Origin: Aspergillus flavus | Lineage: Eukaryota; Ascomycota; Eurotiomycetes; Eurotiales; Aspergillaceae | Reading direction: 5' to 3' | Length of the DNA: 64,000 nucleotides | Assembly (NCBI RefSeq): GCF_009017415.1 | Contig: NC_092409.1 | Coordinates: forward strand, 62,001-126,000 | Part shown: piece after piece, positions 33,267-43,965 of the stretch | Layout: each line of letters starts with the position of its first letter | How positions within the stretch are numbered: the first letter of the stretch is position 1 | Made by a program: the position numbers and the translations under genes | The notes under the pieces: model-generated | What the model saw: only the letters and a program-made list of their open reading frames with translations | Told to the model about the DNA's origin: nothing | The model's database searches: none

Positions 33267-34478
33267 CATTACCGGATAGACACAAGTACGCATGAGGTGG
33301 TGTTTGAAGAATGGCCTGACGTTAACCATTGACAGCGATTGCCCCTAGTCTATGAATGACATATTGCTTTGCCAATGCTCTTAGGGGAGTATTATCAGAA
33401 GAAGAGGCAAAAGATTGTCCAGTATGTGCTTTGGTGACGCAATGGAAACGTAGTCTCCAACTCGTGTCACATATTTGGATCTATACCTAGAGGAACCTGG
33501 TGAAGAGGGTCGGGATCAATCTTTTTTTCTGTTGATGGGTATGAGCTGTGTGATTGTTTTACCTATTTCCCAGACTTGTGCTTCTCGAGAACCTGCTCAT
33601 GGCACCAACGGTTATATGTCCCATCATGTCCCTGATCGAGCATGTACGGCGCATGCCTCAATGATATCATGGCGCGGTCATACGCTCTGTACTCCTGTAC
33701 GTTTTCCATGGTTATGATCCGAATTGCGAACCCTATCAGGGGTAGTAGGATAATGTATCCGAGCCGCAACTCAATGGCCACTGATGGCAACCGGATATAC
33801 TTTCACATGGCTCGACAACACGGTCGGCAACGATCTCGAGTGTATTGATGGTTAAGATGATTGGCGGTGATCGAATAGGATGATATAAGAAATAAATGTC
33901 TGGTGTGTCACCAAAGGGAGAGAATCCTAACGCACACTAGAAACATCAACTATATATATACTGACTTTAGGCATGAATTGAACCAAAGCTGAACCACATA
34001 TGCTGAAAAGAAACTCCGTCGCTACTATTATGTCGTATATGCATATGCTAGTAATCTAAGGATCAGGCACAAAGACAGGACAAGGTATACACATGCGTCG
34101 CTAAGGCATGCCAGCAAGAGCATGAGGGTGCAAATTGAGATCCCCAAAGCCAGTTGTGACACGAGCGTGTAAGGAATGTCGCGATAATGCAACATTGCAG
34201 TGGCCGACCATACATACTGCCAACATGATATTCTCTGCCGCCATATGCAGGGCTGGAGACAGCTCGGCGTTGTGTTGGCGATTGATCTCTCCACAAATAA
34301 GGGATTATCGTATTCTCACGTCACGAGTCCTGTAAAGCTCTCCTCCCATCAGTACAATGTATGAAAGCGACATAACCATCGTCGTAAAGCCCTATATTTG
34401 CACACGGTCGGAAGACCTCCAATGGCTTGTTTCTCGGGAAAGAGATAGGATAACATTCCGCGAAAGTCGACTATGTCC
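33267..34478. other. intergenic region
   Basis: About 1.2 kb. A minus-strand frame at 33563-33790 with a hydrophobic stretch was looked at and left unassigned. No other coding signal is seen. Confidence 0.4.
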
Positions 34479-34814
34479 TCACTTCGCGCCTCGAGTATTC
34501 AGTGATTTCCGTCTATTCTCCCTTACTTCTCGTTCATTCTCCATCAGGATATTCTGGAGGCAGCGGCTTCCCTGATCGCTTCCCTTGGCTCGGACATCAT
34601 TAAGGAGCTCTGTCAGCGCATTCTTCATCTGGAGACTGTAGTGGAGTGCCTGTTTATTTGGCTCCTGGGGTTGATCGGTCGGTCCCGAGCCAGTCTGATT
34701 ATGAATTCCGGCTGTCGCAGACGAGACTGAGCGCTTGATGACGGGGTTAGAGCGAACGGTTGGTACACGGTTGGTCGACGCGGCCGGTTGGGCACTTTTG
34801 CGCGGGTGATCCAT
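34479..34814 (-). CDS. hypothetical small basic protein
   Basis: This is a single open frame of 111 residues with an ATG at 34814. The N-terminal half is Ser/Pro/Thr-rich and probably disordered. The C-terminal half is a charged helix (MKNALTELLNDVRAKGS, then NILMENEREVRENRRKS). There are no cysteines, signal peptide or membrane segment. I do not recognise the family. The helix has a regular look and basic residues, which supports a real gene, but short length leaves doubt. Confidence 0.5.
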   Translation of the reverse strand: MDHPRKSAQPAASTNRVPTVRSNPVIKRSVSSATAGIHNQTGSGPTDQPQEPNKQALHYSLQMKNALTELLNDVRAKGSDQGSRCLQNILMENEREVRENRRKSLNTRGAK

Positions 34815-35365
34815 AGTGAAAAAGAATCAGAGTAATAGAATGGGGTGCGAAGTGACTCATGGACTCGCAGTTTCTTGGGGGTATGCTCAATATATATCAA
34901 GAGACGCTATACAACAATGAAGCGGCGTTAGGGTTAAGTAACGATGACGTAGCTCGAGATCGACGACTTCAAAGCTGTGGCAGCACACGTGATTGGTCGG
35001 AACGCTTGCCGGAGTCTTCAGCCACAGGGCTTAACCCTTTCCATATAGCAGTCTCTATCCATACTATGTAGTAGATCATCATGCATGTCCTTGTCCTGAA
35101 CCCCTAGCTGTGAAGAATGTCAACCCTGGCAATGCCTTACTGAGGTTTAAGCTATACCCTGGTCCATGATCGAACCACCTAGGACTGAGAATAAACCAGT
35201 TTTCTCCAGTATATACGCCTCAGCGATGTAATATTGACCGAAGCCAAGAAAAGCAGATGACGAAACCATGAGTACTCAATTGAAAAGAAAATATCTGCTC
35301 GAGAAGAGATCCCCGTTGAAAATGTCTCGAGAGTCACCAATATATCCATGCAATCGTCAATTGAC
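34815..35365. other. intergenic region with a stretch repeated at 36.3 kb
   Basis: About 550 bases. The part at about 34915-35045 resembles a decayed copy at about 36335-36485 (shared ACTTCAAAG, TTGGTCGGA/TTAGTCGGA and TTCAGCCA blocks). Otherwise no signal. Confidence 0.4.
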
Positions 35366-35785
35366 CTATAGCTTCGGCCTCCCATTTCCAGTAAAATGAT
35401 ACACAACATCACTAAACTTGGTTTCCGGAAAGACATAGAGCCATTTCAGCTCTTCTTCCGCATTATTCGTAACTGAATGTTCCATGCCACCCGGAATGAA
35501 AACTGCACACCCTTTTTCAACCTTATGTTGTACCCCATCAATAGTCACTACTCCTCGCCCCTGCAGGATGTAGTATATCTCGGCCTGAGCATGATGATGG
35601 CTGCATAAGTATCCAGAATAACCCGGACAGACAGCAATCCCGGCAGAGAGATCGTTCGTTGGGGTCTTTGGCTGTGTGAAAAGCGTGCGCCACGATACCT
35701 CGCCTCGGGATGGGTCTTCGAATGACTCGGAGGGAAGGTTAGAGATGGTACTTGGTGGAAGCACCATCGGTTTCGTGTTCGGCAT
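35366..35785 (-). CDS. cupin-domain protein
   Basis: An open frame of 139 residues runs from the ATG at 35785; the frame stays open upstream without an ATG. A single cupin_2 barrel is seen. CSHHHAQAEIYYILQG-x-GVV (about residues 62-80) carries the HxH and glutamate metal ligands of cupin motif 1. GCAVFIPGGMEHSVTN (about 91-106) carries the motif 2 histidine. Small cupins act as dioxygenases, isomerases, decarboxylases or storage proteins, and the metal site here looks complete. It has no signal peptide. It lies next to an aminotransferase and MFS transporter, so a tailoring or catabolic role is possible but unproven. Confidence 0.78.
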   Translation of the reverse strand: MPNTKPMVLPPSTISNLPSESFEDPSRGEVSWRTLFTQPKTPTNDLSAGIAVCPGYSGYLCSHHHAQAEIYYILQGRGVVTIDGVQHKVEKGCAVFIPGGMEHSVTNNAEEELKWLYVFPETKFSDVVYHFTGNGRPKL

Positions 35786-35944
35786 TGTAGACGCTGGAAT
35801 TATCTTAGCAAATATGAGCGGCTTGATGACGATTACCAATCATACTAGGATGTTGATATAGCTGCCTTTCGACCCTTTCCACAGAATAAGGGACAGTACA
35901 AGGCCCGCAGGTATATTATGCCCAGAATATTCAAATTATCTACA

Positions 35945-36295
35945 TACTATGGAATCCGCCGTTGTTCGAGGGATTTTATAAATCTTACAGCCATTCGGAT
36001 GAAGGGAGATCGATCTTGGAGTGAGGGGAGATACTGGGCCCAAGCACACAACCCTGGGATTTATTGCCTCTTTCGGGAATAGATTGCAGTGAGATCACAT
36101 TGACAACAGATCGCATACCAAAATATTGATTCGAGGTATTGAGCCCATAAGAAAGCGTTCTATGCATATATGGACCTGTAAACCGCCTATCTAATTCAGG
36201 CTGTTGATAACTGATGTACTCCTTTCCCTAGGATTCCATCGCCTCTCGCAAACTACGCAGATCTGCTACAGTTCCCCCTCAGTTATAGAAAGAAG
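35945..36295. repeat. decayed direct repeat, copy A (aminotransferase 3' end duplicate)
   Basis: This stretch matches about 36825-37145 by eye over some 300 bases. Shared blocks include GAGATACTGGGCCCA, TTGCCTCTTTCG, CAGATCGCATAC/CATATCGCATAC, ATCGCCTCTCGCAA and ACAGTTCCCCCTCAG/GCAATTCCGCCTCAG. Copy B contains the last codons and 3' flank of the aminotransferase gene. Copy A no longer keeps the frame and is a pseudogene fragment in the same orientation. Confidence 0.7.
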
Positions 36296-36824
36296 GTACG
36301 GTCAATACATATCAGGAGAAAGTATGCAAGATCCAGAAGTGTTATAGTTTAGAGCGTCTAGTGTGATAATAATATATCTTAAGATCTACAACTTCAAAGG
36401 TGCGGTAATATTCCCAATTAGTCGGAGTTGACAATAATAAATATTTAGTACACTATTCAGCCATAGCGTTTAATACTTTTAATACCAGGATACACCCCTC
36501 GTTGCTGAATTTCAGTTGGAAATACATTCAAGTTACCACAGCCAGGCAGAGACATGGGACGACTGACTACAAGGCTTAGTGTCAAACTAGACTCTTCTCT
36601 ATAGTGACTCAATTCCCTCTTTCCACCTCCAGCAGTTATTTCAGGCGGAACGGCAAGGCCGTGGAATAGGATCTAATCAAGTGTGGTTGGTCTATGTCAG
36701 CATTAGTCTACTTGGTAGAGATCACAATATCCAGCCCAGGTTGTAAAGCTATCCCGGTCGAGTCGACATTGAACCAGTCTATCTAGGGTCAACTTGAGTA
36801 CGGCAAAATATTCCAATAGTCTAC
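36296..36824. other. spacer between the repeat copies
   Basis: About 530 AT-leaning bases. The part at about 36335-36485 resembles 34915-35045 (see that region). No gene. Confidence 0.4.
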
Positions 36825-37145
36825 ACAATCATGTGATACTCCGTCACTGCGAAGACCTTTAAACAATTCGGGCGAAGAGAATTTTATAATGAAGTGAGGA
36901 GAGATACTGGGCCCATGCACAACCATGGGGTTTGTTGCCTCTTTCGTGATATCATATCCATAGCCCTACAACATATCGCATACTGAAATATTGAATCGGG
37001 TATTAATACTATAAGAAAATGTTATAGACATAGATGGCCCTGCACAGCGCCTACCACGCCCAGGTGTTAACAAGTCATATACTCTTTTTCCTGAGATTTT
37101 ATCGCCTCTCGCAAGACCTCACAGATCTGTCGCAATTCCGCCTCA
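36825..37145. repeat. direct repeat, copy B (aminotransferase 3' end and flank)
   Basis: This is the partner of copy A. It covers the stop codon and last 25 or so codons of the aminotransferase gene plus its 3' flank. The many C/T and G/A differences between the copies fit RIP-like decay of copy A. Confidence 0.7.
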
Positions 37146-38485
37146 GTAACAGTAAATGGAGGGGCCAGGAGGATGTGATCGCCTCGCATGCCATCCACAG
37201 TCCCCGCACCAGGATACACTGCCAATCCTCGGTCGAACGCAGCTTGTTGAACTCGCAAGCCGAACTTAAACGTGGGGTCAAACGTCGCCTTGGTCGTGCT
37301 GTCCTGCACGAACTCTACTGCCCAAAAGAGGCCTCGTCCACGAATATCGCCAACTGATGGGCAGTGTGCCAATTCAGTCTTCAATTGCTGTTCCAGAATC
37401 TGTCCCAGAGCAGCGCAGCGTTCAACCAGCTTCTCTCGTCGAACGACTTGCTGGACCGCCAACGCGGCAGCGCAAGAAACAGGGTGGGCCTGGTAGGTAT
37501 GGCCATGGTTGAAAGCGTTGCTGCCCTTGCGGAGCACATCAATCACCTTCTTGTGGACCAAGACACCTGCGATGGGTGCATATCCACCTCCAAGTCCCTT
37601 GGCGATAGTCATAATGTCAGGAACGACGTTTTCCTGTTCAAAAGCGAAAAATGTCCCTGAACGTCCCACGCCACACATAATTTCATCAAGGATCAGTAGG
37701 ATGCCGTACCGATCGCACATGGCACGGACACCGGTAAAGTATCCGGCGGGGGCTGTGACGCAACCCGCGGTGGCGCCAACGATCGGTTCGGCTACAAAAG
37801 CAATAATCTTCTCGGGACCGATTCGGAGGAACTCCTCCTCAAGCTCACGCAGCAGTCGGGCCGTAAATTCTGCCTCGGTCTCTCCCGCCATCTGGTGCCG
37901 GTATGCGTATGCGGGGGTAACGTGAGAGGTATGAGGGTACATAAAGCCGGTAAAGGGAACCTTGCGAGCAAGATTTGACGAAATTGACATGGCAGCAATG
38001 CTATTGCCGTGATAGCTCTGCTGTCGGGAGACAAAATGCAGTCGGTCAGGTTCATTATTCTCATAATGGTACTGTCGCGCCAGCTTCAAAGCAGACTCAA
38101 CCGCCTCGCTGCCACTGCCGACAAAAAATGCCTTCTCGAGTCCGTAGGGGTTTCCGCTCAGGAGAAAATCAGCCAGATCCTCCGCCGACGAGGTGGTGTA
38201 GGACTGTGTGTGGATGTAGCTGACATTCTGCATCTGCTTCATAATTGCTTGATGAACCTCTTCGCGGCCATGACCGATTAAGGCAACTGCGGCGCCAGCG
38301 CAAGCATCCAGGACAGTGCGACCATCGGACAGATGCAATGTCAGCCCTTTAGCTTTCTCCACCATGACAGGATGTTCTATGAGAGAACGATGCAGAAGAT
38401 GGCCTTCACCGTTTGGCTTCACATTTGGCAGGATTTGCGTATTTGGCCTTGACTGGATGTCATCGTCCACCCTGGAAGGTGCCAT
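37067..38485 (-). CDS. class III aminotransferase (PLP-dependent)
   Basis: This is a single-exon gene of 472 residues with an ATG at 38485. The class III fold is clear. The PLP-phosphate region is FVGSGSEAVESALKLARQY, the cofactor acid is Asp267 in LILDEIMCGVGRSG, and the Schiff-base lysine is Lys296 in IAKGLGGGYAPI. EPIVGATAG and GHTYQAHPVSCAAAL are also present. Family members use omega-amino donors such as GABA, beta-alanine or ornithine, or pathway-specific amines, and the donor cannot be told here. No targeting signal is evident. It is divergent from the MFS gene at 39.5 kb, which may share its promoter region. A decayed fragment of its 3' end lies about 0.9 kb downstream. Confidence 0.9.
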   Translation of the reverse strand: MAPSRVDDDIQSRPNTQILPNVKPNGEGHLLHRSLIEHPVMVEKAKGLTLHLSDGRTVLDACAGAAVALIGHGREEVHQAIMKQMQNVSYIHTQSYTTSSAEDLADFLLSGNPYGLEKAFFVGSGSEAVESALKLARQYHYENNEPDRLHFVSRQQSYHGNSIAAMSISSNLARKVPFTGFMYPHTSHVTPAYAYRHQMAGETEAEFTARLLRELEEEFLRIGPEKIIAFVAEPIVGATAGCVTAPAGYFTGVRAMCDRYGILLILDEIMCGVGRSGTFFAFEQENVVPDIMTIAKGLGGGYAPIAGVLVHKKVIDVLRKGSNAFNHGHTYQAHPVSCAAALAVQQVVRREKLVERCAALGQILEQQLKTELAHCPSVGDIRGRGLFWAVEFVQDSTTKATFDPTFKFGLRVQQAAFDRGLAVYPGAGTVDGMRGDHILLAPPFTVTEAELRQICEVLREAIKSQEKEYMTC

Positions 38486-39491
38486 TTTGGTAAAGTTGAA
38501 TTGTTGAGCGAGATGTCAGAGTAGTATAATTCCTGAACTATTTCAATGGTGTGCCAGGAGCTCGGTTTTCGCAGCCTAGAAATAGCAAGAATGCAGAGAT
38601 TAACTCAACATTCTACCACAAGAATATATACGGTCACATTGAGTGTTCTCGCGCGTTTGACTCCTTCCAGAGCCGAGAGCCGAAATCCGGTCGGCTTTCG
38701 CACCAACACAGGCTGGTGAACCAAACCAGATCAAAAACATCATTTTCTTTTTCTAACAGCTTATACCATTAACATATTCGGTGGAAGTTTGTGGGAGGGA
38801 TCGCCCAGAGCCACCGGCCGCATCTATCTCTAAATATCGCGGCGATTGCTTGGGCATCGACAATCAATCCATGTGGCTTACCACGCTAGAGATTTTTTTT
38901 CTTATTTCTTTTCACTCGCCTCAACTGCAGGTAAACACTTCGCAGCATTCAAAAGGATTGTCCTCCGTAGGCTATCAGACATGGCAAATAGCCGAAGCTT
39001 ATTCTTGCCTCTGCGAACAAAGTATGATCGATGTGTGGACTCTGCGGCCTGAAGCAAGAAGGCCAGGCTAGTGAAGCATTCGTGTCGGAATGCAGCGTGA
39101 AAGAAAGTATTATCAATAAGGTGTGGGCTGGAGTCGAGTGAATTACTTAACATCGGGTTTGAACCAGCATCGGGTTTGCTGATACCAGGCGAAGGCAACA
39201 GAACCTCGGATTTCAAAGGTCGATTTTGAGACTGTGCTAGCGACTTGATCGCTTTCCCTCGGGTTCAAACAAGTCCTCACGATAATTAGTGTCGTGCTAA
39301 TAGTCATAATGTGGATTCTATCAGGTAATGTCGGCTTTTTCTGGTTGTATAAGAACGTGTTGGACGTACATAATGCTTGAAATTCGGAAAGCCCCTTCAG
39401 AGAGAAGAAATTCACTACAAACAATATTGGCATCGCTTGAGCGTACAGGGCAGGACAAGACGCAATCTGGAAAACCAGTGTATCGTCAGTC
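38486..39491. promoter_or_regulatory. shared intergenic region between aminotransferase and MFS genes
   Basis: About 1 kb between two divergent starts. No clear regulator site was identified. Only short frames are present. Confidence 0.4.
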
Positions 39492-41026
39492 ATGGAGGAA
39501 ACTGGAGAAGGTCCTTCAGCGCCCCACACAAAAGCAGAGGCTCCATTCCCTATCACTGCCGAGAGTGAGCCCTCACGTCCCCATGACGATGTTGTGGACG
39601 GTTGGAGAGGATGGATAGTTGTGGGAGCCGCTGCTTGCTCTCTGTTTGTTTATCTCGGCATCATTTATTCCTGGGGAGTTTTGCAAATCCAGCTACTAGA
39701 ATCAACCTCCTCTTCCTTAACCACATTGACCTTCGTTGGCTCTCTGGCTACATCCTTTATGGTGTCGATCAGTATCCCGGTAGGACTGATCATCCGGAGG
39801 TGGGGATATCAACGAACTGCTCTAGTCGGAGCAGTGCTTATGGGTCTAGGGGAATTCCTGGCGAGCTGGGTAACCGAGTACGTCGGTGCATTGTTTGTGA
39901 CACATGGCATCATCTTTGGCGTTGGAGGAGGCCTGACGATTCTGGTATGGTTCTCATTACTATATTCCACATTTGGTGTTCATCCTTTCTATTTTCTATG
40001 TATTTCTCGCACTAAGTAGTGCTGGGCCCTCTCTTGTCTGACAAATCGAACCAGACTTGTTCGACTGCCCCAATGCAATGGTTCGAGAGACACCGTGGGC
40101 TAGCCGTCGGGATCGTCTTTGGGGGCGGGAGTCTAGGCTCTGCCATTATGAGTATTGCGACCAACATGATGGTGAAGCAACTACCACTTGAATGGATATT
40201 CCGCGTTCTAGCGTTTCTGTTGTGGGGGGTTTGTACTCCAGCTGCATGCCTTATCCGACAGCCATCTCATGCGAAGAACTCAGTCCCACGCCCACAATGG
40301 TGAGAACTGTCCATTGTACAATCTAACCATCGGGAGATTTTGACACTGTGAGCTTTCCAGGTACCGTTTCCGCGAAAAGGAGTTCCTGATCTTATTTGTC
40401 GGCACCGGGCTGGCTTGCTTTCCTCTTTTTGTTCCCCCATACTTTATTCCTATCTTCGCACGATCGGTTACCCATTCGCAGAATATCGCAGTCATCATGT
40501 TGGCCATTTGGAACGTTGCCTCCACAGTAGGACGGGTGCTGGCCGGCTTCTTGTCGGATTCAGTTTTGGGTCCGATCAACAGTCTTATCCTCTCACTCAC
40601 GCTGGCCGGGCTCAGTGCACTTGTAATCTGGCCCTTCTCTAGTACAACCGCCGTGCTATCCATATTCATTGTACTGAATGGCTTCGGATGTGGGGCGTTT
40701 TTCAGCCTGGTTCCCAGCACTATAGGCGCCATGTTTGGCGGCAAGAACACACTTGGGATACTACCGATCATCTGGGCAGGATGGTTCGTGGGCTTCTTTT
40801 TTGTAAGATGATAACATATTCTCTTTATTCTGTATTACGATGCCATACTAACCCTGCATAGGGATCACCCATTGCATCTGGAATTTATTCGCTCTCTGGA
40901 AAAGCGGACAACGTCGAGTCATATCGGCCAGCGGCATACTATGCAGGTGCTATGTCCATAGTGGGACTTCTTTTCACGATCGTTCTGCGCTCAATGTATT
41001 CAACGCACTTGCTCGTTAAAGTATGA
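39492..41026 (+). CDS. MFS transporter, monocarboxylate-permease-like
   Basis: Four exons (39492-39944, 40055-40299, 40361-40802, 40862-41026) join in phase to 434 residues. The first intron is placed on the CTGAC branch site and CAG at 40054; a nearer AG at 40018 is a weaker option. After a hydrophilic N-terminus, DGWRGWIVVGAAACSLFVYL opens the first helix of the fungal monocarboxylate-transporter type. GVGGGLTIL and APMQWFERHRGLAVG mark the central loop. Later helices include NVASTVGRVLAGFLSD and the last one ends near STHLLVK. Such proteins move acids, drugs or metabolites with protons. It ends 25 bases before the Zn2Cys6 gene, tail to tail, and starts opposite the aminotransferase. Confidence 0.87.
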
Positions 41027-41050
41027 TGGTACGAGTTAGCCACAGAACTG

Positions 41051-43434
41051 TCATCCTGAGACTAGTGCAAGATCGATGTCTTCCAACGTAGGCCACCACT
41101 GCGACCATGCGCCCTGTTCGTGAGAATAAGTGCTGACTTCCGTAAGCAGATGAGTGAGCGGTGCGCTAAGATTATCCGACTCAGAGCTGGGGACAATCCG
41201 TTGCGCGGGTTGGCTATAAGTCACTCCCGGACTTGGTCCCCCAGCTCCTTCGATTTCTTGTATATGTTGATTTGATCGGTCAACAACTCGGAACTCGTGT
41301 ATCGACTGGTGAAGATGATCGAAGTCTTGTCGGGACTTTCCCAAGTATCTTCCCCTGTCGGTGGAAGCGCGCTCGTATAAGAGCGAGGCATGTTTGAGAG
41401 TAGATACCTAATGAACGTTAGAGTGTCGCCATGCAAGAAATAGAAGTTCGATGGCAAAGAGACGCACCCAAGCCTCTCCTAGCTTCCACACGTGTCGAAA
41501 ATCTTCCAAGTAAGCGAGACAAAAGTTCATCAGCTGTTCAGCCTGAGGACTTCGACCAAGGTTCATGCGAGGAAATCGGTAGATGTAGAGATTCATATAC
41601 GATGCAGAAAAAGCACAAAATCCAACAAATGGCGTCATCAGATGGGCTCCACATTCTGATGCTTCATGTAAAAGCCTGGCAATGTGCTCGGCTGCAGAGA
41701 ATAGCTCTAGTGCGCTTGATTCCCACCAGCCAACGGGTGCTTCCGCTTCGAGCAGGGGGTGGTCCACAGGCCCTCTCGGGCCCGACTCCGCGGTGGGCAT
41801 GAAAGGGAAATATTCGCGGTGGAGCATAAGAGTGCTATATACAAACACAAGTCAGTCTCACTATTCTCGATGGAGAAAGGATGATGTCCAACCTCAGATA
41901 ATAGAGAAGATTGATGTATGTGAAGGACTCTCCATATCCCAATGTCATGTGGATCGCAACACTGTTACTCGGGTAATGAAGGCGATTGTGTTGGCCGGCC
42001 CTCCACCTTTCCAATTGGGCCTTAGTCCTAGACCACGGAGACCCTGGGACCCAAGGGCAGTTCTCCGGGGCACACATCCCCGGTGCTCGACGACCGTCGT
42101 TAAAGATAAAAGTCATTACTTGTGCCCAGATATCAAAGCCAGAAACTAGAATTTCGTAGCACTGGGTTATATCAAGAAGGCCCGACGGCAGACGTTCAGC
42201 CCAGGTGAGGTTCTGCCCTGTGTGCCCAGAATAAAGGCTTACGTTGGTCCCAAAGGCAAATTCAACGGTGCTTAACGGCCGCGAGACTTTCAACTTCTCC
42301 ATCTCCGACATGGGAAGCATGGGTGGGTTGTAAGTGCCCGAGCTTATCATGCGGTCCATGATAAAACACGCCCAGATCGTTCTATTCTCTATTCCCGGAG
42401 CAACTGTATCTTTGACTGCACCCAGGCTGACGTCAGTATCAAGGGGGTACGGGGCGATACGTCGACTTTGTATAGATTGCATAATTCGAATCGCGATACC
42501 TAGCATATCCGATCAGCCTTACAATTATTCCATGCGGGAGCTTCGATAATGACGTACCGCAGTAAACCCAGGCCTTATGGAAGTCCCGACATCCCCATTC
42601 GTAGAGTGCCATTATCAGCAGTGCCTGAACGACTTGTATATCAGGGGGCTGAAGGATGAGTCCTGAAAGACTCTGCCGGATGTAAGATTCATAATGCTTA
42701 CTAGGCAGCAAACTGTTTGCCCAAGATGGGTTAAGCAACGACAGTTGTGTTTTTGTTACTAGAAGGGTAACACCGAGCAGGACTTTTGTCTCCTTGGAGC
42801 ACTCCGACTGAAACGATTGTATGAGTGTTGGGAGATGAAGAATTCCCAGCTCGGGGAATTTGTTCGTAAAAACGTTCAGAGACTTGAGGATCACACTTGT
42901 CGGAAGGCTAGCGAGATGATCGTCGATCTGTGAGATGTCCACCTCACCGCTGCAAGATTCCGGTGTTAGCTGTGGTCTAGTATGGCCATTATCTGATGAG
43001 ACCGGCTGTGGTCTTGTTTGTTCCTCATGGTCATCCTTTAGATCCTCATTCCTACGGCGTAACTGGCCTCGCTTGCGGGAAACCCTCGAGGCTACATGTC
43101 TCGGTCTGGTAAGAATACAACCGGGAATCTCTGATTTCTGACACTTCTGACATGGTGGACTACCCGTGTTGACACATTTAATTTTGGATTTTCTGCATCG
43201 TCGGATCTATGGGTGAGCCGCGAGTTGACTTCTGGTTTACCGAGGGTGATGTTGATTTACTACTCACCGGCAAAACGCGCACGAAAGACTTGATCGCATA
43301 GTTCTCTCTGACAGTCTCCGTTCCTGATACGCTGTTATTGATTGCCAAGATTCCCGATCAATGAGATGTTCCAAGGAGCGGGGATGAGTTTCGGGTTTGA
43401 AGACAATAGTTGAGAAGTCTGAAGAGAAGTTCAT
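41051..43434 (-). CDS. Zn2Cys6 transcription factor with fungal-specific domain
   Basis: Five exons (43434-43268, 43192-42558, 42499-41893, 41834-41468, 41407-41051) give 710 residues. The zinc cluster is formed across the first splice: CAFCRKSKIKC then CQKCQKSEIPGC, six cysteines at residues 52, 55, 62, 70, 73 and 81. The fungal-specific middle homology domain contains LIMALYEWGC, NRTIWACFIMDRMISSG and GYGESFTYINLLYYLS. A later methionine (residue 46) would give a shorter N-terminus closer to the usual start. Such proteins bind CGG triplets and control nearby catabolic or secondary-metabolite genes. The tail-to-tail position with the MFS transporter suggests, but does not prove, that it controls the 37-43 kb genes. 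Confidence 0.87.
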
Positions 43435-43524
43435 TCCCGATGTCAAACCCGAGGCGCTGTCACATGACTAGTCCTGGTACGTCTATGTAGTCCATGAACA
43501 AAAACTTGAAAATCAGAAATAAAA

Positions 43525-43555
<31 letters not shown>

Positions 43556-43965
43556 AGAGAAAAAAACGACAATGAACAGCTGTACCATATATTCGCTACA
43601 TCGCTAAGCACTTTAGTATATGCTATGTTGGATAGCTAGGGGTTAGAAAGCGTGAAAGTCAGGACAGCGAGATCGAAAAACAAATAAATTGACATAATAG
43701 TTATATAGCACAGACAGGATAAATCCAGGGACATATTAGACATTCACTACGCGTGCACTGCCTTTCTGGTTAGCGCTAAATAGCACTTCTAGTGAAATGA
43801 TCAACCTAGTGTGACATCACAACATGCCGAGCATTCAAAATAGTCCTCCCAAGGCTACTAACAATAGTGCAAGGGTTGGTAACATCATGAAGTCCGCCGG
43901 TGTCAGACAACGCGATAACAAGCGCCGCAGTGGGCGTTGTGGGACAAGAGAGTCTACATTTTGAA
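43435..43965. other. intergenic region
   Basis: About 530 bases between the Zn2Cys6 gene start and the glycosyltransferase stop, holding the poly(A) run. No other signal. Confidence 0.5.
43526..43553. repeat. poly(A) homopolymer run
   Basis: 28 A residues in a row, following AAAAT. It lies in the leader/promoter side of the Zn2Cys6 gene and may be length-variable or partly a sequencing artefact. Confidence 0.85.

Noticed and set aside
33563..33790. Small membrane protein on the minus strand
   Set aside because: One hydrophobic stretch, no convincing start context and no continuation upstream in any frame.
37509..37925. Plus-strand 138-codon open frame
   Set aside because: It is antisense to the aminotransferase and has no recognisable features.
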